Counted from the stretch's first letter, positions 1 through 6,967 are shown. The stretch is 11,695 bases of DNA from JAKEGK01 sp036507695 (GCA_036507695.1 DATCIR010000217.1:1-11695); one strand, 5' to 3'. Numbers and translations are program-made. The notes: generated from the sequence alone by a model not told the origin.

Positions 1-126
1 ACGCGGAATGGTCGTTCCATTCCAAGGAGTTGCAACGCCGCCATGCGCTTTGACGATCGTGAAGACAAGCGTGCAATCCACTGCGTAGCGTTGCTCACCC
101 AACAGGTGAACCTCTTTCGTGCATGA
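1..126 (+). CDS. possible 3' end of an unrecognised gene (partial)
   Basis: Frame 1 is open from the first base to a TGA at 124-126, giving 41 residues that end in QQVNLFRA. The composition looks protein-like (charged segment RFDDREDKR followed by a hydrophobic stretch), but a 41-codon open frame can occur by chance and I recognise no family. An internal ATG at 43 could also start a 27-residue peptide. A perfect 7-bp inverted repeat (5-11 with 17-23) lies inside it, so the left edge might instead be repeat DNA. Low confidence. Confidence 0.25.
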   Translation, partial: TRNGRSIPRSCNAAMRFDDREDKRAIHCVALLTQQVNLFRA

Positions 127-133
127 AAATAGA

Positions 134-163
134 ATGACATCAGTTGGGTAGCTATTTTATAAA
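134..163 (+). promoter_or_regulatory. candidate sigma-70 promoter for the 225-809 gene
   Basis: ATGACA at 134-139 (5 of 6 matches to TTGACA) is separated by 18 bp from TATAAA at 158-163 (5 of 6 matches to TATAAT). The predicted start near 170 would give a leader of about 55 nt before the ATG at 225. Based on consensus matching only. Confidence 0.4.
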
Positions 164-224
164 GAGGTCAACTGCGGAATCTAGGTTTAAGGTTAGTGAT
201 CCGGCTGAATATTGAGTACAGCGC

Positions 225-809
225 ATGGCAATACCCAACATTAAAAGTGATTTCGATGACACCCAGAAAATTCTGCTGTCATTTGCCAAGGCCCAGCTTT
301 CTAACATCGATACCGCGCGGATCAAGAAAAACTCGTTCCAGTTTTTTGCCATAACCGCATTCCTCTATGGCGCCGTACAGCAACTGGGAAAACAATCCAC
401 TTTGCCAGTCCAACTGGTAAACAAATACCTGTGTAGCGTGTTGTGCGATGCCTTTCGCCTGCCGCAATACAACGGTGAAGGTCTGGTGAGCTCCATCAAT
501 CGCATGATGGAAGAATATTATTTGCTGGAAAACATCTATCGCGAGGGGGAAGCCGCGGCGGAACGCTGGTTAACCCATGATGAAGCGGACTGCGCGGAAT
601 TAAAAACACTGCTCGGCAACTACCAGGAATTCACCATGCTGGATATGAGTGCCGCGGGAATGAAATCCGGTTCCATGAAATCAAATTCGCCTTATACGGC
701 CGATACCAGCGGCGGCAAATCTTCTTTGGCAGGCAGGATCATGATAACTCTCATTGTGATTGGCGTGCTAGCGGGTGTCGCGTACATTATTTCCGGCTTC
801 AATCCTTGA
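225..809 (+). CDS. hypothetical protein with C-terminal membrane anchor
   Basis: A 194-residue protein that I cannot assign to a family. No N-terminal signal peptide is visible. The first 130 residues look soluble and mostly helical, with several Cys (C70, C74, C123) and an acidic, amphipathic section (EEYYLLENIYREGEAAAERW, about 96-115). A Ser/Gly/Lys-rich linker (about 142-170) leads to a single hydrophobic segment at about 172-191 (IMITLIVIGVLAGVAYIISG), followed by only three residues. This is the layout of a tail-anchored inner-membrane protein with its body in the cytoplasm. The start is the first ATG; no good Shine-Dalgarno sequence precedes it, so a slightly different start is possible. 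It converges on the lipoprotein gene at 973-1407. The linker stretch GGKSSLAG resembles a P-loop fragment but does not satisfy GxxxxGK[ST], so no nucleotide binding is claimed. Confidence 0.7.
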   Translation: MAIPNIKSDFDDTQKILLSFAKAQLSNIDTARIKKNSFQFFAITAFLYGAVQQLGKQSTLPVQLVNKYLCSVLCDAFRLPQYNGEGLVSSINRMMEEYYLLENIYREGEAAAERWLTHDEADCAELKTLLGNYQEFTMLDMSAAGMKSGSMKSNSPYTADTSGGKSSLAGRIMITLIVIGVLAGVAYIISGFNP

Positions 810-972
810 CTGAATTCCCGGTTAACCTGGGCGTAAACCTCGCGGCGCACGCTAGCCAAATAAGCCTGCGCCACATTACCCGGGCACTTGCTGGCGTACG
901 CGTAGGCGCGGGATACAACAATATTCATTCACGGCGCGTTTAAGTTTGCAGCCGCCGATATCAATAGTAATT

Positions 973-1407
973 TTACTCGAATCCTTTCGCGGTAATTTTG
1001 TGCGCAACGAGCTTCACCGTGCTGCCGTCAATAGGAAGAATATAAGTGACGATATGACGCGCTTTTTTATCTCCCGCATGCAGGGTATCCAGCTGGAACA
1101 CAAAAAACTTGCCGCTGTAACGCGTATCAGCCTGCCGGTTGGTGATTCTGAATGAATCTATTGGGCCCATAAAATCCAGGAATTGCCGCAAACGCAATTC
1201 CCACATCTGCCTCGGGATGCCTTTATAAAAATCCTCGGAATAAAACGTTAATGCTAAATTCACATCCTTGGCCTGCAGACTGGAAAAAAGCTTATTCACT
1301 TCGGGCTCCAGGTTGAGGCTCGGCATCGGCGCATTACAACCCGCTGACAGCAGTGTCAGCATCAAAAGCAGGCGCCGGGCCGCGGACTTTGCACTAGCAA
1401 ATAACAT
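973..1407 (-). CDS. small predicted lipoprotein
   Basis: A 144-residue protein counted from ATG at 1407-1405; a TTG three codons upstream (1416) is an alternative start. The N-terminus is a lipoprotein signal: basic residues (K, RR), a hydrophobic core LLLMLTLL, then SAG-Cys, with the lipidated Cys at residue 24. The residue after the Cys is Asn, not Asp, so by the Lol rule it would go to the outer membrane. The mature part, with EVNKLFSSLQAKDVNLALTFYSEDFY and a C-terminal half of alternating hydrophobic residues, resembles small NTF2/SnoaL-like or DUF4019-type periplasmic proteins. That resemblance is an impression from pattern, not a match to a defined motif. A strong sigma-70-like promoter lies upstream at 1687-1716, with a candidate small ORF between promoter and gene. 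Function unknown. Confidence 0.7.
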   Translation of the reverse strand: MLFASAKSAARRLLLMLTLLSAGCNAPMPSLNLEPEVNKLFSSLQAKDVNLALTFYSEDFYKGIPRQMWELRLRQFLDFMGPIDSFRITNRQADTRYSGKFFVFQLDTLHAGDKKARHIVTYILPIDGSTVKLVAHKITAKGFE

Positions 1408-1508
1408 AAGCAACAAGCGCTCGTTGAAATAATCGCTGTGGAAAATGTGAATGACGCAGGCTCAAGTTACGGACTCAGGCCGCAGGCGCAAGTGGCGCAA
1501 ACAAGCAC

Positions 1509-1586
1509 TCAAACGCTTGCCATTAAATGAAAGAAGACAAAAATGCTGATAAAAACCAGATTGAAAAGAAAAATTTGCAGATCCAA
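1509..1586 (-). CDS. candidate 25-residue single-pass membrane peptide
   Basis: A TTG start at 1586-1584 is preceded, four bases upstream, by GGGGAGAGG (plus-strand 1591-1599), the best Shine-Dalgarno sequence in this part of the window. The frame runs 25 codons to TGA at 1511-1509. The peptide starts MDLQIFLFNLVF and continues ISIFVFFHLMASV, so almost all of it is one hydrophobic segment, the usual form of small bacterial membrane proteins. It lies about 94 nt downstream of the predicted transcription start of the promoter at 1687-1716 and upstream of the lipoprotein gene on the same strand, so the two could be co-transcribed. The non-ATG start and short length keep confidence low. Confidence 0.3.
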   Translation of the reverse strand: MDLQIFLFNLVFISIFVFFHLMASV

Positions 1587-1686
1587 CGTGCCTCTCCCCG
1601 AAATTCCTGATGCGAATACTTCTAGCATTTCCCAGCCGGTTTTGTCCTATTGACTCAAATTTTTGCGAGCGGGTGATAGGGCTAGT

Positions 1687-1716
1687 ATTATTTCAAACCG
1701 GATTAAAGTTTGTCAA
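1687..1716 (-). promoter_or_regulatory. candidate sigma-70 promoter for small ORF and lipoprotein
   Basis: On the minus strand, a perfect TTGACA (1716-1711) is followed after 18 bp by AATAAT (1692-1687, 5 of 6 matches to TATAAT). Predicted transcription would start near 1680. It would pass through the small ORF at 1586 and reach the lipoprotein gene at 1407 after a leader of about 270 nt. Confidence 0.5.
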
Positions 1717-1769
1717 TCGGCTCCGGCCTGGGTGTATCTGACCAATAGCGCTCCAAGCGCTTGATTCCA

Positions 1770-2108
1770 CTACCCCCCCAACCCTATGGGACGCGACAAT
1801 TCACTCCGCATGGCGATAATGTCGCTTAAGGTAAAATCCCGCAGCAGGCGGGTATATTTCTCGTCGATTCTCAGTAGCTCCGCTGCATTGCAGGCGTCCC
1901 GCTCGGCTAACCACATTTCAATCAGCCAGCTGGCGGCCGCACGGCACGCCCAATCCGGGACTAATTTTTCATCCTTGAGCCAGTCCTCGATGTAGTACGT
2001 GTCTGCATACATCTTGTTGGCGCGTAATACGATGCCCTGTTCAATCTGATCCAGTGACAGCCCAAACGAACTATTGAGAACGTTTAATAGATTCATTGAC
2101 TTAAGCAC
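1770..2108 (-). CDS. hypothetical protein (112 aa)
   Basis: A soluble, probably all-helical 112-residue protein with no signal peptide and no membrane segment. Key visible stretches are NSSFGLSLDQIEQGIVLRAN near the N-terminus, a Trp-rich centre (EDWL, DWAC, SWLIEMW) and a C-terminal region with regularly spaced Leu and Ile (ELLRIDEKYTRLLRDFTLSD). I do not recognise the family and assign no function. The GTG start at 2108 has AAGGGA a few bases upstream; an in-frame ATG four codons later (2096) is an alternative but would have no well-spaced ribosome site. A possible promoter lies upstream at 2175-2201. Confidence 0.6.
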   Translation of the reverse strand: MLKSMNLLNVLNSSFGLSLDQIEQGIVLRANKMYADTYYIEDWLKDEKLVPDWACRAAASWLIEMWLAERDACNAAELLRIDEKYTRLLRDFTLSDIIAMRSELSRPIGLGG

Positions 2109-2174
2109 AATTCCCTTTTGAATCTTTGCATGAAACCGTTAATTTAGCCGCAATGAAACCGCCTAAACGTGCAA

Positions 2175-2201
2175 CTTATACCGCCCCAGCGGGTTAGTCA
2201 A
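2175..2201 (-). promoter_or_regulatory. weak sigma-70 promoter candidate for the 1770-2108 gene
   Basis: On the minus strand, TTGACT (2201-2196) and TATAAG (2180-2175) are separated by 15 bp, shorter than the preferred 17. Both hexamers match well and the position, about 70 bp before the GTG, is suitable. Confidence 0.3.
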
Positions 2202-2419
2202 TTTCTATAAGGTGTATTTTAATCCGCCGGTTGATGAAGCGCTTCCTCTATACCATTTGCAGATATTGGCGGCGCCATACCTACAGCCAGGGCGCTTATT
2301 AACCCGCATTGATGGCTTGTTAACCTCCTGCGATAGCGTGCACATGCAAGGTTTTGGTGCAAACATCCCTGTCATCAACATCATCAGCATGATCATCAAC
2401 CAAGTGGCGGCAGAGTTTT

Positions 2420-2437
2420 AAAATTGAACCCAATTTT
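2420..2437. terminator. AT-rich hairpin, possible terminator
   Basis: AAAATTG (2420-2426), loop AACC, then CAATTTT (2431-2437): a perfect 7-bp stem overlapping the TAA at 2419-2421. The stem is AT-rich and has no strong T-tract, so terminator activity is uncertain. Confidence 0.3.
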
Positions 2438-2440
2438 GAC

Positions 2441-2487
2441 AATAATACCGGCGGGATTGCAATGCCGGTTGGCTTCGCCGTATTATT
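2441..2487. repeat. imperfect inverted repeat
   Basis: AATAATACCGGCG (2441-2453) pairs with CGCCGTATTATT (2476-2487) with one bulged base. An inner alternative stem pairs ACCGGC with GCCGGT around GGGATTGCAAT. It directly follows the hairpin at 2420-2437 and may act as a bidirectional terminator or structured DNA site. Confidence 0.35.
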
Positions 2488-2708
2488 CTTTACCATCCTG
2501 TCCGGGTTTGTTGATGAGATAAGTTGTCGCTTTATCTTGTTCGGTTAAGTTTTTGGAAAAAAAGAATGCACACACCCGCATAAAACTTTTTTTATCTTGC
2601 GCGCCACTTGGACAGGAAACACCTGCAAGCTCTCTCGCTAGACGGAACCACGCCTTACTTGCAAAAAGTTTATGAAAGTGTTTATGAATATGCTGACGGA
2701 AAGCGCTT

Positions 2709-3431
2709 ATGGAACACGCTGACTTACTGACACTGATATCCCTGGCTTTTGCCTTGGGTATGTTGCATGCGCTGGATGCCGACCACGTGATGACGGTATC
2801 CGGGCTGGCCAGCACCCGCGTCAGTTTGCGCAACAGTGTGCAATTCTGTTTGCGCTGGGCGGCCGGCCATGGCTTCTCGCTGCTGACTATAGGTGCTGGT
2901 GTATATCTACTGGGTATGGCGATTCCGCGCAACCTGAGCCAGTATGCGGAGAGCGCGGTTGGCGTCATGCTCATTGTTATCGGCGCCTGGATCATTTGGG
3001 AATTAAGAAGGAAAAGCGCCCATCTGCACTTTCATCATCACGGCGATTTGCCAACTCACGCTCATTGGCACCAGCATCAGCACACACAAACACCCCAGCA
3101 CGGCCATCACCCGCACCGGCATGACCGGGACCCGCATGCTCACCAGCATGGCGCGGTGATTGTCGGCATCCTGCATGGCACGGCCGGCTCCGCGCCGCTG
3201 CTGGTGTTACTTCCCTTAGCGAAACTGGGCACGCCGCTTTATGCGCTCGCTTATTTATTGCTATTCAGCGCCGGAGTGTTGCTGGCCATGATCCTGTTTG
3301 GCGGACTTATCGGCGGCGTTTATCACTGGCTATCCAAACTGGGAACGCGCTTTGTTAAGGCGCTGCGGATTATTGTCGCGGTAAGCGCCATGAGTTTTGG
3401 CGTCCACCTCCTTTCCGGAGCGTTCGGGTAA
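2709..3431 (+). CDS. nickel permease, UreH/NiCoT-like, with His-rich loop
   Basis: A 240-residue membrane protein with about six hydrophobic segments, likely importing Ni2+ across the inner membrane for urease. The first segment contains HALDADH (residues 20-26), the HX4DH-type signature of the NiCoT/RcnA/UreH superfamily, where His and Asp bind the metal. RWAAGHG (49-55) and HGTAGSAPL (156-164) are further conserved-looking stretches of the UreH type. The central hydrophilic loop (about 104-147) has 18 His, a likely nickel-gathering or buffering segment. The protein is shorter than classical HoxN/NixA permeases (about 330-350 aa) and closer to the compact UreH type. GGAAAG six bases upstream supports the ATG at 2709. 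Its stop codon directly abuts the ureD ATG, so it is translationally linked to urease maturation. Cobalt transport cannot be excluded from sequence alone. Confidence 0.85.
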   Translation: MEHADLLTLISLAFALGMLHALDADHVMTVSGLASTRVSLRNSVQFCLRWAAGHGFSLLTIGAGVYLLGMAIPRNLSQYAESAVGVMLIVIGAWIIWELRRKSAHLHFHHHGDLPTHAHWHQHQHTQTPQHGHHPHRHDRDPHAHQHGAVIVGILHGTAGSAPLLVLLPLAKLGTPLYALAYLLLFSAGVLLAMILFGGLIGGVYHWLSKLGTRFVKALRIIVAVSAMSFGVHLLSGAFG

Positions 3432-4265
3432 ATGCAGCCAGCCGTTCACCATTCCTGCTGGAAAGCGCAACTTGCATTGGAGTTCGGGGCAAAAGCCAAT
3501 CGCACCGTGGTTTTAAATCGCAAACACAGCGGGCCACTGGTGATCCAGAAACCGTTTTATCCGGAAGGCGCGCCCTGTCATATTTACCTGCTGCATCCGC
3601 CCGGCGGATTGGTAGGCGGTGATCAATTGACCCTGGACACCCGGCTACACGAACATAGTCATGTATTAATAACCACGCCGGGCGCCGCCAAGTTTTACCG
3701 CTCCGCCGGCGCGGCCGCACAACAAGCTCAGACTTTCCATCTCGCCAAGCAAAGTCTGTTGGAGTGGCTGCCCCAGGAAACCATCGCGTTTAACAACACC
3801 CATGCATTGACCCACACCCGCGTTTACCTGGACAGCAGCGCAAAATTTATCGGCTGGGAAATCACTTGCCTGGGCCGGCGCGCGAGCGGTGAATCATTCA
3901 ATGCCGGCCGGTTTGCGCAAAAAATGGAAATCCATATTGAAAATAAACCGGTATTGATTGAGCGCGCACTATTTGAGGGCGATAGTGAATTGCTTTCCTC
4001 GCCCTGGGGGCTTGCAAACTATCCCACAGTCGGTACCATGATCGTTACGCCGGCGAACCGGCATTTGGTGAATAAAATCAGAGAATATGTGCAAGCGGAA
4101 TCACAGGAATTGTTCAGCGTCACATTGATGGATAACCTACTCGTCTGCCGCTACCTGGGCCAGCAGGCGGAAACCGCGAAACGAATGTTTATCAAAGTTT
4201 GGAGCATCGCGCGGCCGCAGCTGCAGAACATCGAAGCCTGCGCACCCAGAATCTGGAATACTTAG
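3432..4265 (+). CDS. ureD: urease accessory protein UreD
   Basis: UreD (called UreH in some species) is the scaffold that binds apo-urease. With UreF and UreG it forms the complex through which nickel passes into the active site; it acts in the cytoplasm. The 277-residue length fits the family. Hallmarks seen are PFYPEG (41-46), HPPGGLVGGD (55-64) and TTPGAAKFYRS (81-91), followed by the LEWLPQETI section typical of UreD. The ATG follows the permease stop codon with no gap (TAA-ATG), implying translational coupling with that gene. It is the first ure gene of the order D-A-B-C-E-F-G. After its TAG, a palindromic repeat element (4289-4396) separates it from ureA, so its transcript level may differ from that of the structural genes. 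Confidence 0.95.
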   Translation: MQPAVHHSCWKAQLALEFGAKANRTVVLNRKHSGPLVIQKPFYPEGAPCHIYLLHPPGGLVGGDQLTLDTRLHEHSHVLITTPGAAKFYRSAGAAAQQAQTFHLAKQSLLEWLPQETIAFNNTHALTHTRVYLDSSAKFIGWEITCLGRRASGESFNAGRFAQKMEIHIENKPVLIERALFEGDSELLSSPWGLANYPTVGTMIVTPANRHLVNKIREYVQAESQELFSVTLMDNLLVCRYLGQQAETAKRMFIKVWSIARPQLQNIEACAPRIWNT

Positions 4266-4288
4266 AGAAGCTCAAAACAATGACTCTG

Positions 4289-4396
4289 TCGTCATGCCAA
4301 CGTCTTTTAAAGCAATCCCCGGCTTGTAGTTAGCCGGGTCTTGCATCCAGATACAGTCTTTAAAACCATGGATTCCGGCGTTCGCCGGAATGACGA
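4289..4396. repeat. MITE/REP-like palindromic element between ureD and ureA
   Basis: A 108-bp unit bounded by near-identical inverted ends: TCGTCATGCC (4289-4298) and GGAATGACGA (4387-4396, whose complement is TCGTCATTCC; 9 of 10 match). Inside are two perfect hairpins: CCCGGCT/AGCCGGG (4318-4324 with 4332-4338, 7-nt loop) and ATTCCGGCG/CGCCGGAAT (4372-4380 with 4383-4391, 2-nt loop). The right end, GGATTCCGGCGTTCGCCGG followed by AATGACG, closely resembles the dispersed intergenic repeats of many proteobacteria (TGGATTCCCGC...GCGGGAATGACG). Such elements commonly occur in many copies per genome. Confidence 0.75.
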
Positions 4397-4474
4397 AAAG
4401 CTGCTAAACAACGCATTCAGAGCGCACATTGATTGTTACAAAAGCACACAACAGAAGAAGTTAAGGAATAAACC

Positions 4475-4777
4475 ATGGAACTCACACCCCGCGAAAAAGA
4501 CAAGCTGTTACTTTTTACTGCTGCACTGGTGGCCGAACGGCGCAAGGATCGCGGCATCAAGTTAAATTACCCCGAAGCCGTGGCCTATATTTCCGCCGCG
4601 ATATTAGAAGGCGCGCGCGAAGGCCGCAGTGTGGCCGAGCTGATGAGTTATGGCACGACGCTTTTAACACGCGGCGATGTGATGGATGGCATTGCGGAAA
4701 TGATTGATGAAGTACAAGTCGAAGCGACCTTTCCGGATGGCACCAAGCTGGTAACCGTTCACAATCCCATTGTTTAA
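4475..4777 (+). CDS. ureA: urease gamma subunit UreA
   Basis: The 100-residue gamma subunit of the urease trimer-of-trimers (UreABC)3. It packs against UreC and has no catalytic residues of its own. It begins with the family pattern MELTPREKDKLLLFTAALVA and contains LNYPEAVAYISA, EGAREGRSVAELM and GDVMDGI. The C-terminus EATFPDGTKLVTVHNPI is the usual ending. Length equals that of free-standing gamma subunits, so there is no fusion with UreB as in Helicobacter. AAGGA about eight bases upstream supports the ATG. ureB follows after 18 bp in the same transcript. Confidence 0.97.
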   Translation: MELTPREKDKLLLFTAALVAERRKDRGIKLNYPEAVAYISAAILEGAREGRSVAELMSYGTTLLTRGDVMDGIAEMIDEVQVEATFPDGTKLVTVHNPIV

Positions 4778-4795
4778 AACCATCTGGAGATAACC

Positions 4796-5113
4796 GTGAT
4801 ACCCGGCGAATATTTTATAGATGACGGCGAAATTACCCTGAACCAGGGCCGCAAAACTATCACCATAAAGGTTGCCAATACCGGCGACCGGCCCATCCAG
4901 GTGGGATCGCATTATCATTTTTATGAAACCAACAGCGGCCTGTCGTTTGACCGGGAAGCGACGCGCGGCTTTCGTCCCAACATACCCGCGGGCACCGCGA
5001 TTCGCTTTGAGCCGGGGCAGGAGCGCGAAATCGAACTGGTGGAATACGCCGGCGACCGGCATGTATACGGATTTAACGGCAAGATTATGGGGCCGCTGGA
5101 GGACAACGCATAA
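4796..5113 (+). CDS. ureB: urease beta subunit UreB
   Basis: The 105-residue beta subunit of cytoplasmic urease; a small all-beta protein that helps position UreC and takes part in recruiting the accessory proteins. Visible family features are the opening MIPGEYFIDDGEITLNQGR, the central VGSHYHFYETN and the section FDREATRGFRPNIPAGTAIR, then VYGFNGKIMGPLE near the end. The start is GTG at 4796, supported by CTGGAG seven bases upstream; the family nearly always starts MIPGE. Its TAA overlaps the ureC ATG by one base (TAATG), so UreB and UreC synthesis is coupled. Confidence 0.97.
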   Translation: MIPGEYFIDDGEITLNQGRKTITIKVANTGDRPIQVGSHYHFYETNSGLSFDREATRGFRPNIPAGTAIRFEPGQEREIELVEYAGDRHVYGFNGKIMGPLEDNA

Positions 5114-6816
5114 TGGCTAAAATCAGCCGGCAAGCCTATGCCGAAATGTACGGCCCCACCACCGGCGACCGGGTGCGCCTGGGCGACACCAGTATCATTA
5201 TCGAAGTGGAGGCCGACCGCACCACCTACGGTGACGAGGTAAAATTCGGCGGCGGCAAAGTGATTCGCGACGGCATGGGCCAAAGCCAATCCACCTCCCA
5301 TGAAGCCGTTGATGTGGTGATCACCAATGCATTAATCCTGGATCATTGGGGCATTATCAAGGCGGACGTCGGCATCAAGGATGGCCGCATCGCCGGCATC
5401 GGCAAGGCGGGCAATCCCGGCGTGCAACCCAATGTGGACATTATTATCGCGCCCGGCACCGAAGCCATTGCCGGTGAAGGCATGATCCTGACCGCGGGCG
5501 GCATCGACGCCCATATTCATTTCATTTGTCCGCAACAGATTGAAGAAGCCCTGATGTCGGGCGTAACGACCATGCTCGGCGGCGGAACCGGGCCGGCGAC
5601 CGGCACCAACGCCACCACCTGCACACCGGGCCCGTGGAACATTCACCGCATGCTGCAGGCGGCGGAAGCATTCCCCATGAACCTGGGTTTCCTCGGCAAA
5701 GGCAACGCCAGCCTGCCCGATGCCTTGACCGAACAGGTGGCGGCGGGCGCGATGGGATTAAAGCTGCATGAAGACTGGGGCACCACACCGGCTGCCATCG
5801 ATAACTGTTTAAGCGTCGCCGATGAACAGGATGTGCAAGTCGCGATCCACACCGATACCTTAAATGAGTCCGGTTTCGTGGAAGACACCATCGCGGCGTT
5901 TAAAGGCCGCACCATTCACACCTATCATACCGAGGGCGCCGGCGGCGGCCATGCGCCGGATATTATCAAAGCCTGCGGCGAAGCCAATGTGTTACCGTCC
6001 AGCACCAATCCAACCCGTCCTTATACGGTGAACACCATCGACGAACATCTCGATATGTTAATGGTGTGCCATCACCTGGATCCCAAAATCGCCGAAGACG
6101 TCGCCTTTGCCGAATCCCGCATCCGCCGGGAAACCATCGCCGCGGAAGATATTCTGCACGACCTCGGCGCGTTCAGCATGATCTCCTCGGATTCGCAGGC
6201 CATGGGACGGGTGGGCGAAGTCATTTGCCGCACCTGGCAAACCGCCCATAAAATGAAAATCCAACGCGGCGCATTAAAAGAAGACAGCAGCCGCAACGAC
6301 AACTTTCGCGCGAAACGGTATATCGCCAAGTACACCATTAATCCCGCTATTACCCATGGCATCAGTCATGAAGTCGGCTCGGTGGAAGTGGGCAAACTGG
6401 CGGACCTGGTACTCTGGAAACCGGCGTTTTTCGGCGCAAAACCGGCGCTCATTATCAAGGGCGGCATGATCGTGGCGGCGCCGATGGGCGATCCCAACGC
6501 CTCCATCCCCACACCGCAGCCCGTGCACTACCGGCCGATGTTCGCCGCCTTCGGCCTGGCGCGCGCGGCCACCGCGCTGAGCTTTATTTCCAAAGCGGCG
6601 CTGGATAGCGGTATTGCGGAACAATTAAAACTGAACAAACGGGTATCGGCCGTCAGCAATACACGCAAGCTGCGCAAACAAGACATGGTACACAATAGCT
6701 ATCAACCGAAAATGGAAGTGGATGCGCAAACCTATGAAGTGCGCGCTGATGGCGAACTGTTGGTGTGCGAACCGGCGGATGTGTTGCCGCTGGCGCAGCG
6801 ATACTTTTTGTTTTAG
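5113..6816 (+). CDS. ureC: urease alpha (catalytic) subunit UreC
   Basis: The catalytic subunit hydrolyses urea to ammonia and carbamate at a dinuclear nickel centre. The protein has 567 residues, the same as Klebsiella aerogenes UreC, and key residues fall at the same numbers. Nickel ligands are H134 and H136 (DAHIHF), carbamylated K217 (GLKLHEDWG), H246 (AIHTDT), H272 (YHTEG) and D360 (SSDSQAMGR). Substrate-binding H219, flap residues C319 and H320 (MVCHHLD) and R336 are also present. All known catalytic residues are intact, so the enzyme should be active once nickel is loaded. The C-terminus PLAQRYFLF is typical. GGAGG lies nine bases before the ATG, inside the end of ureB, and the genes overlap by one base. 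A repeat-bearing gap of 194 bp follows before ureE. Confidence 0.98.
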   Translation: MAKISRQAYAEMYGPTTGDRVRLGDTSIIIEVEADRTTYGDEVKFGGGKVIRDGMGQSQSTSHEAVDVVITNALILDHWGIIKADVGIKDGRIAGIGKAGNPGVQPNVDIIIAPGTEAIAGEGMILTAGGIDAHIHFICPQQIEEALMSGVTTMLGGGTGPATGTNATTCTPGPWNIHRMLQAAEAFPMNLGFLGKGNASLPDALTEQVAAGAMGLKLHEDWGTTPAAIDNCLSVADEQDVQVAIHTDTLNESGFVEDTIAAFKGRTIHTYHTEGAGGGHAPDIIKACGEANVLPSSTNPTRPYTVNTIDEHLDMLMVCHHLDPKIAEDVAFAESRIRRETIAAEDILHDLGAFSMISSDSQAMGRVGEVICRTWQTAHKMKIQRGALKEDSSRNDNFRAKRYIAKYTINPAITHGISHEVGSVEVGKLADLVLWKPAFFGAKPALIIKGGMIVAAPMGDPNASIPTPQPVHYRPMFAAFGLARAATALSFISKAALDSGIAEQLKLNKRVSAVSNTRKLRKQDMVHNSYQPKMEVDAQTYEVRADGELLVCEPADVLPLAQRYFLF

Positions 6817-6820
6817 GAAC

Positions 6821-6967
6821 AGCGGTGCGCAATGCACACCCTACGGTAAGCATCCGTGATGATTGAGATACGTCAACCCGTAGGGTGGGCACCGCCCACC
6901 ATTAACCGCGTATGAGCGGCTGCAGCGACGCAAAGGGTGGAATAGCGGTGTGCAATGCACACCCTAC
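6821..6967. repeat. palindromic repeat cluster between ureC and ureE
   Basis: Two 24-bp direct copies, at 6821-6844 and 6944-6967, differ at one base. The second contains a perfect palindrome GGTGTGCA-A-TGCACACC. Between them CCCTACGG (6839-6846) pairs with CCGTAGGG (6878-6885), and GGTGGGC (6884-6890) pairs with GCCCACC (6894-6900). This GTAGGGTG.../GCACACCCTAC pattern resembles dispersed intergenic repeats of proteobacterial genomes. It fills most of the 194-bp ureC-ureE gap and can form several hairpins in the mRNA. Confidence 0.7.

Larger units (their letters stand above)
1408..1769. other. intergenic region between two minus-strand genes
   Basis: This 362-bp stretch separates the minus-strand genes at 973-1407 and 1770-2108. 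It contains the minus-strand promoter candidate (1687-1716) and the candidate small ORF (1509-1586). I see no clear terminator, tRNA or long repeat in the remainder. Confidence 0.5.
2109..2708. other. 600-bp gene-poor region
   Basis: No confidently real gene lies here. A plus-strand frame is open from 2167 to a TAA at 2419-2421 (84 codons). From a GTG at 2212 it gives 69 residues, including LLTRIDGLLTSCDSVHMQGF, but it lacks a well-placed ribosome site and I recognise no family; it could be a gene remnant. On the minus strand the interval 2483-2700 is also open and ends in QDGKE. Between these two stop codons lie two inverted repeats (2420-2437 and 2441-2487). The promoter of the permease-urease operon is expected here, but I could not identify a convincing one. 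Confidence 0.4.

Noticed and set aside
713..737. P-loop in the 225-809 protein (GGKSSLAG)
   Set aside because: The required GxxxxGK[ST] arrangement is absent and the segment sits in a flexible linker next to the membrane anchor.
692..928. 78-codon minus-strand frame starting MNIVVSRAYAYASK
   Set aside because: The first 40 residues look protein-like, but it overlaps the 225-809 gene antisense for about half its length and has no ribosome site. It could be a remnant after the lipoprotein gene, but support is too weak to list.
2483..2995. 170-codon minus-strand frame
   Set aside because: More than half is antisense to the permease gene. The remaining 2483-2700 part is noted as an unassigned open stretch but lacks a start of its own.
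4341..4565. 74-codon plus-strand frame before and into ureA
   Set aside because: Its N-terminal part (MDSGVRRNDE) is the translation of the palindromic repeat at 4289-4396, and the rest overlaps ureA out of frame.
5332..6837. Several minus- and plus-strand open frames inside ureC
   Set aside because: All are alternative-frame readings of a 567-codon gene with every catalytic residue intact.
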